From contig FYEU01000311.1 of assembly GCA_900188575.1 (NCBI GenBank), positions 310,001 through 374,000 of the forward strand: a DNA stretch of 64,000 nt, read 5' to 3'. Source of the stretch: Geosmithia putterillii. Taxonomy: Eukaryota; Ascomycota; Sordariomycetes; Hypocreales; Bionectriaceae. The notes beneath the pieces are model-generated. The model saw only the letters and a list, made by a program, of their open reading frames with translations. It did no database searches and was not told the origin of the DNA. Of this stretch, positions 55,976 through 64,000 are shown in pieces. Positions within the stretch are counted from its first letter, which is position 1. Each line of letters starts with the position of its first letter. Both the position numbers and the translations under genes were made by a program.

Positions 55976-56503
55976 TCACAGATCAGACCGGTGGTGCCAG
56001 TGCGCAAGCTTCGGCCTAGCGACATCCTGTCTGGCGGCAAACCTGGCCTCGTTGGCAATGTCATTCTCCGTCTTGAGATGGCGAACGGCAGCAGCGGCAG
56101 TCGCAGAAGAGGAGGAGATGCTGGCAGCCGAGGGGGTGAGGGTCGTGGCGGTGTCGCAGCACCCCCTGAGGCCGATGAAGCTCCCGATGCGACGCCTCTT
56201 GGCCTCGAGGGGCAGACCCGAGTCCCAGACGACGGGGCAGGGGTAGCAGTAGGTCAGGTCGGAGGGCCGGCGCTGGTGGTAGAAGTCGGCGATGGACTCG
56301 AGCTGGGCGTCGGTGAGGAGCCAGAACTGCAGGACGGTGCGGGGGAAGTCTGGGTGGACCTGGCCGGTGGTGATCTGGACGAGGGGGCTGAGGTTGAGGC
56401 GCATCTGGGCGAGCTTGTGGCGGAGGGCCGGGTTGCGGGCGATGCGGCGCTGCATGGAGGCGGCGTGGGCGGTTGTGGTGGTGGTGAGTTGACGGTGGGA
56501 CAT
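55976..56503 (-). CDS. conserved fungal protein of unknown function
   Basis: Single exon of 175 residues. The central part has the pattern HPDFPRTVLQFWLLTDAQLE, IADFYHQRRPSDLTYCYP, and RRRIGSFIGLRGC, which I recognise from uncharacterised proteins of Sordariomycetes and related classes; no function is known to me. The N-terminus is Thr/Ala-rich and basic (MSHRQLTTTTTAHAASMQRR), which could be a weak mitochondrial presequence. The C-terminal third is Ser/Ala-rich with a charged end. It converges with SEC66 and has a 2.7 kb gene-poor stretch upstream. Confidence 0.75.
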   Translation of the reverse strand: MSHRQLTTTTTAHAASMQRRIARNPALRHKLAQMRLNLSPLVQITTGQVHPDFPRTVLQFWLLTDAQLESIADFYHQRRPSDLTYCYPCPVVWDSGLPLEAKRRRIGSFIGLRGCCDTATTLTPSAASISSSSATAAAAVRHLKTENDIANEARFAARQDVARPKLAHWHHRSDL

Positions 56504-59225
56504 GGCGGCGGTTGTGTGCTTTTGGGCAGGAGTCTGAAAGGCTTGTACTGTTGGAGCCTTGTGCTGTTTTCTTTCTCTTTAGTGAGATGTGGTGATGGTG
56601 GGTTGAGATGTAATTATGTGGTGGTTTAGTTGCTCTTAGTTGTGTAGTTGTGTGTAGTTGTGACTTGTGGTTTGTGGTTGTTCCGCCAGGGAAGATGATA
56701 TGACGAAGAGATGATGAAGTGATGAAGAGAAGAAAGAAAGAAAGAACAGAAGAAAAGAAAAAGTGGTCAGCAGTGCCTTCTTGACCTTTGTTCAGTGTCC
56801 AACAAAGGTGAATCAATCTGAGGAGAAGCGCGGCCGGATACGGATGGACAGTTGCAATTGGGCTCTGCTCTTAGTCTAGTTTTGGTTCCTTGGGTTCCCA
56901 CGAGCACCGAAAGGCAAGTACTAAAGTATTGACTACGAGTACTCTTGCCTGGTGTTGGGTTCGTCCGTCTACTCTTTACGTTTACGACGCCGTTCTCCGT
57001 AGTACTCGTAACTACTAGTCATTAAGTCATTATAACCTGCACGAGTAATAGCAGCCCGCAGCCAACCTGCAGCCAGTCAGTCCCTTTGCCCGTAACTGAC
57101 CTGCTTCCGCCCAGTGCTCTCTCCGCTCTAGTCCGTCCTGTCTCTTTCTCTTCCGGGGTGTGTGCTGTGCGAAAACGGGGGTGGACACTAGAAGGGGGGA
57201 ATACCACCCTCCACTTTTTATTTTGGTGTTCCCCCCTTGTCCCCCTCAGTTCCTCAAGGCGCGTTGGCATCACTGTATTTACTCCATACTCTTGGAGTCG
57301 TAAGAGCACGAAATCCCTGGTTGGCATCATCATCAGGCCAACATGTTTTGTTTCTTGTTTCTTCCCTTGTGTTTTCTACTCGTAACCTTGTTTGGTGATA
57401 AACCCTGTTTACCTCGTACTCGTCACCCTGACCGCCTGGTCATGACAATGAAATGTCTTGTATCTCACAAGTCCAGACTGACCCCGATGACTCGAGAGCC
57501 CAATGCCCACCCATCATGACTTTGTCCCTCGGTGCTGCTGGCCCTTGTGGTGGTGGTGGTGGTGGTGCCCCCTGTGGTGTCCGTTTTTAGACACAAGGGT
57601 GTGGTGGTGGGGTCTGTTCCAGTTTGTTGCGACGGAGAAGCCGCCAACGGAAAGGCAAGGCAAAAGGCAAGGTGCGGCGTCTACAAGTACGATATTACGG
57701 AGCACAGATAGCACAGAGCGGCAATAGTGCAGTGGTAATACGGAGTGAGTGGTACGCGAGTACTGGCTGACGAGTGACGAGGACGAGACTGGAAACGGGC
57801 AGGGCCACGCTTTCGTTGGTGAGACATGCCCACACAGGCCAAGGGCCAAGGGCCAAGAATCGAGGCTACTCGCAAGAGAGACTCCAGAGAGTTGAGACTC
57901 AAGACAAGTTAAGCGGTTGAGAGGGACTCAGAGAGTGAGAGCCTCTCGCAAAGCCCGACAGCCAACAGGTTGACCAGCGGGGCTTTCCGAAACACAGACA
58001 ACTATAAGTGGTAAGTACGGAGCATGGAGCAGAGCACAGAGCACGGAGAACGGAGTATGGAGTGAGACAAGACGTTTGCAGGCCACGCCGTGGTGGCCAC
58101 GCCGTGTGGCTGGGAAGACAGCCCGGACCCAGAGACTCAGAAGAGGAGACCTGGTAATACTTGGTGCTTGGTGCTTGGGAGCGACTGGAATGCTAGGTGC
58201 TCCCAACTGAGACAACCGGCGCCCATATGGGGCCAAGCACCAAGGTAAGCGCCGCCGCTTTTCAACCGCTTGCCGACGGTACGAGTACTCGTGCAGACTA
58301 GTAGGTACCGGAGTAGTCCGTACGTATTAGATTGGCTTTCGGAGACCCTTTAGGGGAGCGGACCCAAGGTGAAAGTTGAAAGATTTCTCCGGATACTACA
58401 GAAGTATTCGATGCGCTTGGTTGGTTCGTCCGTTGACGTCGTTGGCGTCCTTCCTCTTTCGGACCGTTGCACATGTTTTCTTGCCGACCTCGTTGACAAC
58501 TGTATCCGAATTGGGGGATCTCGCTCACTTCACTCACTTCACTGCCAACCTACTTGTAATACAGAATATTGACCCGAGTGCTATTGCGGTTGACATTGCA
58601 GTTGCAGAGCAATACTTCCTGTCCAGTTATCCACCGCCGTTGCCGCTGTCCAGTCCAGCCTGCCGGGCACCTGCCGGGCAAGGGTTGGTTCTGGTCTCGT
58701 GGTGCGTGCATCTGCATGTCTCATTTATTTCTGCCTCTCAAACCTCTCACTCTACTCACTACGGAGGAGTACTCACTCACTGTACTCACACACTCCGCAC
58801 TCATCACTCATCTCATTCACCCGTAATAATAATACTGCCTGCTCACTCGTACGTACCCATTGTCCTGTACGCGCCCGGATTTGCCTTCTGTTCTCGGTTA
58901 AGAGTGTCTCTCAATCATGCTCCATTTCCACCCCCATCCATCCGTCATCCATCATCCGTCATCCATCATCCATCGGTCCTTCCTTTTCATCCATGGGCCA
59001 TTGGCGCCAGTCTAGGACCAGGATGAAAGCGGCTGTTCTCCGCTCCATGTCTTTCTTTTCGACAGCGCTATGGATTCACTCTTCACAGCATCCACAGACC
59101 ACGAATACATTGAACACAGACTACAGAACATTGCATCGTGTTCGTCTGACCTGACTCCTAATCATATTAGCACATAAAGTATAGTACATACAGCTGGTAT
59201 TCATGTACAAAGTACTCCCTCAGCA
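56504..59225. other. 2.7 kb gene-free region
   Basis: No exon supported. Contains GTGGTGGTGGTGG and ACGGAGCA/GCACGGAG runs (58010-58055), near-matches of TACGGAGTA at 57695, 57739 and 58016, CATCCATC/CGTCATCCATCATCC repeats at 58940-58990 and (CACTT)n at 58528-58545. Looks like the gap at 7.3-10.3 kb in texture. Confidence 0.55.
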
Positions 59226-59683
59226 CTATATCCACTTTAGTTTCGCAACGTGGTCCGCCTTCTTCTTACTCCCCTTGACGAACCCGAGCGCCCGGAGCTC
59301 CGCCAACGCCCGGTAGAACTGCACCAGAACTCTGCGTTCGTCATCTTGCCCTTCCCCTGCATCCGCTGCCTCGCTATTGTCCCCGTCACGATGCCGGCCA
59401 GCCACCACCCCGTAAAATGCATCCCACAAATCAGCCACGTTAATCAGGTTGCCCGTCTCCAGGTACAGCTGATATAGAATCGCCGTCGCCGGCATCGTCG
59501 CTTTCAACCCGCTGGCGCCGTCTGCGTGGCTCTCCTTCTTTCTCTTCTTGCTGACATTGTCCGTCTCCGTGCCTTGCTCTTGACCTTCTGTCTCCGTCCC
59601 CGTCTCCGTCCTTTCTTGCTCTTGTTGCTGCAGCTGCAGCTGTTGTTCCAGTTGCTGTTGCAGTTGTTGCTGCAGTTGTTGTT

Positions 59684-59714
<31 letters not shown>

Positions 59715-62212
59715 CCGCTGCTGCTCTTCACCAGCACCACTGCAGCACTCGCAAGCCAGGTAATCCTGCGGTCGGACAAGTGCCCGTTCAAACACCACCA
59801 GCGGCCTCGGCACAAGCACATCTCTCGACGGCGTCTTGGACTCATAGATCCAGCTCTCCGAGAGGAGCACGTCGTGCGGCGGGCCCACGCCAAGGTGCCG
59901 TGCCAGCAGCCGCGTGGTGCCGTCGACGATGCGCGTGAACGCCTTGTCCGCCTCGCTCAGCGCCGCCGAGTCTTTGCTCAGCTGCACACGCTGGGCGATA
60001 ACCGTCGTGCGCATCACCTTGTTCTGACCCCAGTACTTGCTCCGGAGGGGCGTTCCTCCTGATGCTGCTGCTCCACCTGCCGTCGCACCACTTCCACTCT
60101 CCTTGTCCTTGTCCTGCTGCTGCTGCTGGTCATGTGTCTCCCGTAGAGTCTGCAGCTCCCTCGCAAGTTCCTGCAGACCCGTTCGCAGCGCCTCGTGCTC
60201 CGGCTCCACCGACGGGCCTAGCGCCAGACCAGCATGTGCATCGGCTGCATCTGCGTTTGCACCATTGCTGGCACTGCTGTCGCTGTCACCGCCGGATCCG
60301 TAGATTTGCACCGCCCGGGTGAGAAACTGCGCGAGTGCCCCGTCGTCCATCCGACGGACCCGCTCCGCCAGCGCCGACGACTCCGACACGACGATTCCGC
60401 CGCTCATGGCGTCGGCGTACGACGACGAGAAGTCTGCGCGGAGAGCCCCCGCCGCCTGGAGCACCAGCAGCGTGCGTAGCGCGGAGCTCTCCCACCGGCG
60501 GCGACCCCTTGCCGCGGACCCGTCCTGTAGAATAGTAGACTCGATCCTGGCCAGGTGTGCTAGCAGATCGGGTTGCTCCGTGCCGTCCGCATCACCATCG
60601 TCAGCCTTCTCGGCCTCCTCCTCAATGAGCTGCTCCACCTGAGCCTGGTACGAGGCCGTATTGCGCGCCGCCTCAATGTGCTCGGGCTGCAGGACCAGAC
60701 CGGGATTGGACTCGGACTCTGACACGCTGCTGTCGCAGTAGGGCACCACGCTGAGCGCGTTGCCGTAAAAGTGACACATGTAGGCATACTTGAGCGACGA
60801 GATGAAGGCCTGGATGCCGGCCACCTGCTCGTGCTGCCTCTGCAGCATGGCGTGCAGCAGCGGCCCGCCCAGCCGGACGGGCACGTCGTGCGCCGCCACG
60901 GCGATGCGGAACACCGTCTCGAGGATCGAGTCCGACTGCACGGCGTCAAACTGCGCGCCGTAGATGCGCTGGCACGCCGACTTGAGCAGCCGGGCCTGTA
61001 GGAGCTCTACCGATGTGGCCACGCCGAAGAGGAGTGTGAATGGGATACGAGGGCGCCAGGAGCTACACACAGAGGAGTTAGCATCACCAATCTCATAGTG
61101 GTAGATATGTGCACTATGGCGGGTACATACTTGAACAGGAGAATCAGCTCGGATAGAAGCGCGCTGTCAAACCCCTCCGAGTCCTCAAACGCAACAAACA
61201 CATGCTCCGTCCCGTTGTCCTTGACAAACGCATGCAGCGCCTCGAGATCGTAGTCGAGGAATCGGCGGCGACCCTAAAACGAGTCAGCAAACACACACAC
61301 ACGCACGCACCTTGACTGTAAGATGGACTGAGAATGTAGATTGAACGAGAAAGTGGGCAGGGCATACCTGACTGGGCATCTGCAGATCATCTTCATCCCC
61401 CTCGAGACTGGTATCCGTCGCATCGCGAATCACCTTCTTCAGCGTCGCCTTGAGCGAAGTGGCCTCGGACGACCGCAGCCGCACGCACGGCGTCCCCGAC
61501 GAGCGCTGGAGATATTCTGCCAGCTGGTCGAACAGCAGATTCTGCGAGTCGATGTTTGTCCCTGTCGTGATGAGGGCGCAAGGGATGCGGTCGTTCCTAA
61601 AGAGTCAGCATTCTCTCTTTTCCCCCCTTTTCTCTCGTACACTCCCGTGAGCTCCGTGCACTCTCATACACACTCATCGCTTGTATAGGGCATCGACTTA
61701 CGAGACTGCCTGCGCCTCGCCCACAAAGGACGTCACCTCCTCCAACGTCGCCGAGTTGGACTCCCTCAGAGCATTCTGCACCAACCAGTCAGCATCTCTG
61801 CCCCAGGATAATCAAGTCCAATATGACGTACCTGTATCCTCCCCTGGATCTTCCCCCAACTCTCCTCATACAGCCGCTCCCTCAGCCGGACAAACTCCTG
61901 CCTCTCCGCGCCGTTGAGCAGCGGGGCGAACAGGCTGCTGCTGGCACCCTCTTCTTCGTTCTCCTCTTCCGTCGCCTTATTCGACACCCGTCGTCGTTTA
62001 TTCGGCCGCTGCTTCTTCTGGGGAGTCTGGGTCTGCGCTTCGTTCTCGTTGTCGCTCTCCTCCTGAGGGTCAAAGACGTAGGCTGCCTATGTCCACGTCC
62101 ATCAGTCAGCACAGCACAGCACAGCACAGCAGGCTACGCAAAAGAGTCCTTTGTGACTTACCAGATGGTCCTCTGGCTTGAATGGCCTAAGGGCCTCTGT
62201 TGCACTCGCCAT
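59226..62212 (-). CDS. orc3: origin recognition complex subunit 3
   Basis: Six exons (62212-62162, 62086-61832, 61775-61702, 61596-61368, 61273-61131, 61062-59226) join in phase to 862 residues. Residues 18-75 are charged with a nuclear-type basic run (KKQRPNKRRR). The ORC3 core is seen in CALITTGTNIDSQNLLFDQL, HVFVAFEDSEGFDSALLSEL, RIPFTLLFGVATSVELLQAR and FISSLKYAYMCHFYGNALSV. Orc3 is an AAA+-like, non-ATPase subunit that contacts Orc1, Orc2 and Orc6 within ORC on replication origins. Near residue 720 there is a stretch of about 45 residues that is almost only Gln, Glu and Leu, followed by Thr/Glu/Gly repeats and KKRKK; the C-terminal winged-helix part resumes after it (LETGNLINVADLWDAFYGVV). 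Confidence 0.92.
59625..59725 (-). repeat. CAG/CTG-type repeat coding for polyglutamine in ORC3
   Basis: On the plus strand this is a GCTGCTGCT/GTTGTTCCAG-type tract; it encodes long Gln runs broken by Glu and Leu. Similar but shorter Gln tracts lie in the cyclase (15858-15905) and the PSI-like protein (41975-42020). Confidence 0.9.
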
Positions 62213-63324
62213 TTCGAATCTGTCGGGTTGGGAGTGCTTCGTCGATGCGATTGCAATGGCCAGGGAGACGATATTCCGTACAAAGACGCGTCGTTGTACG
62301 CGCTTTAATGAGCCGTGTGCACACTGTACCCGCACGCACAGATATACCCATTAACACGGTATATACACTGTATGACATAGACATCGCCAATTCTTCACTT
62401 AGCTACTAGTACAGCGTAGTAATTCACCAACTCAGCTCATCAGACCAACTCATCAGAATGCACCATATACTAAGAAAATGCTCGTCATTGATGGCATAAA
62501 AAACTAAAAAACAGGAAATATACATTCCTCCTCCTCCTCCTCCTTCTTCTCCATCTCTCTTTTTTTTCGGCTTTTCAATGTCCCTTTCAGATATAATCCA
62601 TCCCTTTTGATTCCCCCCCCCGTCCTTTGAAACCCGCTGCAGCATTTTTCGAGACGACATATAATCGCAAACAAGAAAGAGAACAAAAGTAGAGCAAAAA
62701 AAAAAGAAATCAACCCAAGAACACAAGCGCGCACCGAGATGCCCGTCGTGAGAGGAGCCCCACCCCATTGCAAAAACACAGAGAGACCCCAGAGCAAAAC
62801 TCTCCTCTCCCCTCCAGGTCCAGCCCAGACAAGACGGACAGGGCACGTCGAGTGATGCCTCTTGTTGCTCTGTTCGTTCCGGGAACTCAATCCTGGGAAC
62901 CCGGAGCAAGGGAAGAACCAAGGCAGGAGCTTGTTCCAAGAGCTGGCAGATCGGATCGGATCGTGGCCATTAGAGTTTCGCCCTTGTTTCGGAGGAGGGG
63001 GTGTAAAGAGTCGAAAATAACAACAAAAAAACCAGCAATAGAAGAAAATCCAAATACTTTCTCAACCTTGACGCCGAGTGGGTGAACGAACATGACGATA
63101 GGAGACATTTGTGTAAAAAACAGGAAAAGAAACGAAGCAACTAGTTGTAAGAGGCAGTTGTGTGACAAGAAATAAGAGAGAAAAGCTAGTGTTTTTGCGG
63201 CGACCGTCTGCTGTGATCTTTGGCCAGGCCAGTCGTATCAAGTCTTCGATCGGTAAAGGCCAGGCCATGGTCGTGGTCGTGTCAAAGTTCGATCGGTAGA
63301 ATGTGTGCGTATATGAAGGGTTAT
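62213..63324. other. intergenic, ORC3 promoter and 3' flank of chromatin gene
   Basis: Homopolymer tracts (T8, C8, A11) and CCTCCTCCTCC near 62527-62550; CAGCA repeats lie just inside ORC3 intron 1 (62107-62130). No gene seen. Confidence 0.5.
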
Positions 63325-64000
63325 TTAGACAGCTGCTTCGACGGCTTCGTCTCCATTTGCCTAGACACAGACGCAAAGTCAGTATGATACAGTGCAGGAA
63401 TTGGAAGGGAACGGCCATCAACTAACCTCCTTAGTAGGCTCGTCCTCGGACTTGGCCTCTGCAGGCTCACTGGCCTTGTCGGACTTGTTCTCCTCCTCCT
63501 CAGCCTCGGCCTTGGTCTCCTCGTTCTCCGTCTTCTCACCAGCGTCAGGAGTAGACTTCTTGTCCTTCTTGTCCTCCGAGGACCCGTTGACGCCGTTGGA
63601 GTCCTTGGACTCCTTGGCTGCCGGCTCCACCGACATGACCTGATTCCACTTGTCGAGAATCTTCTGCGACCGGCTCTTGAAGTTGTACTCCTCCTCGCTC
63701 GGGATGGACGACAGCTTGAGCACCTGCTTGAGCACCTTGTTGATGCGCGTCGCCTTGATGATGGACCCCTCGAGCTGCTCGCCCACGTTCTCCAGCATCG
63801 TCAGGTAGTCCGACATCTGCTTCATCTCATCCTCCTTTGGCGGCTGGTCCTTGTTGAGCAGTCCGCGCTGCAGCTTGTAGCGGAGGTAGAGCACTTCCTT
63901 CTGTAGAAACACAAAAGAAACGGGTTAGCTCCATGCTTCTCTCTTGGTAACCATGTAAAGTCAGGTCGTGACGTACCTCTTTGCGAGCCAGACGCTCCTC
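63325..64000 (-). CDS. PWWP-type chromatin protein, C-terminal part, truncated by window edge
   Basis: Three exons are visible: 64000-63977 (continuing beyond the window), 63900-63427 and 63360-63325, giving the last 178 residues. The first visible part, EERLARKE then KEVLYLRYKLQRGLL, leads into a helical segment with LENVGEQLEGSIIKATRINK and FKSRSQKILDKWNQVM. That is the TFIIS N-terminal/LW-like helical domain found downstream of the PWWP domain in a fungal family of nuclear proteins. The last 80 residues are Lys/Glu-rich and disordered. The PWWP domain itself would lie outside the window, so the name is inference from this C-terminal pattern. Confidence 0.6.

Noticed and set aside
1..64000. 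CRISPR arrays, tRNA and rRNA genes
   Set aside because: The repeats seen are not evenly spaced with unique spacers in the CRISPR sense, and no cloverleaf with A and B boxes was found by eye; small tRNAs with introns could have been missed.

Overview
This is a 64 kb stretch of nuclear DNA from a filamentous ascomycete. Protein genes are split by many short introns (about 48 to 180 bp) with GTAAGT/GTATGT-type donors, CTAAC/CTGAC branch points and CAG/TAG acceptors. The gene content is fungal: a Ras-associating LRR/PP2C adenylate cyclase, Sec66, dynamitin, arginine-specific carbamoyl-phosphate synthase, a NACHT-ankyrin receptor and a tannase-family esterase. GC-rich third codon positions and the gene set suggest Sordariomycetes, probably Hypocreales; the order is inference. 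No tRNA, rRNA, CRISPR array or complete transposon was seen. Exon models below were joined by hand, and each was checked for reading phase at every junction.

Left part (1 to 30 kb) mixes conserved and accessory DNA. It holds the 3' end of a PHP/DUF3604-like gene, a NACHT-ankyrin NLR, a secreted tannase/feruloyl esterase, a 3 kb gene-free stretch, the 2.4 kaa adenylate cyclase, and an intracellular GH13 alpha-glucosidase of five exons. From about 23.8 to 28.6 kb lies a repeat-rich accessory island. It contains one low-confidence spliced gene, duplicated intron-like segments, hairpin-bearing direct repeats and a tandem array. A better supported six-exon orphan gene follows (28.6 to 30.0 kb).

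Middle part (30 to 46 kb): an ABCC-type transporter in 18 exons, an RTC4-domain protein, dynamitin, the molybdopterin-synthase sulfur carrier, a PSI-like membrane protein and a small secreted protein.

Right part (46 to 64 kb) is mostly housekeeping: mitochondrial arginine-specific CPS large subunit, NPL4, SEC66, a conserved fungal orphan, ORC3, and the C-terminus of a PWWP/chromatin-type protein running off the edge.

The genes do not form one pathway. The most unusual signals are non-coding: a 44 bp GC-rich element present four times, twice inside introns of the alpha-glucosidase gene in opposite orientation; strong intergenic enrichment of the 9-mer TACGGAGTA; a five-copy motif cluster just upstream of the alpha-glucosidase TATA box; and adjacent homologous introns in the accessory island.
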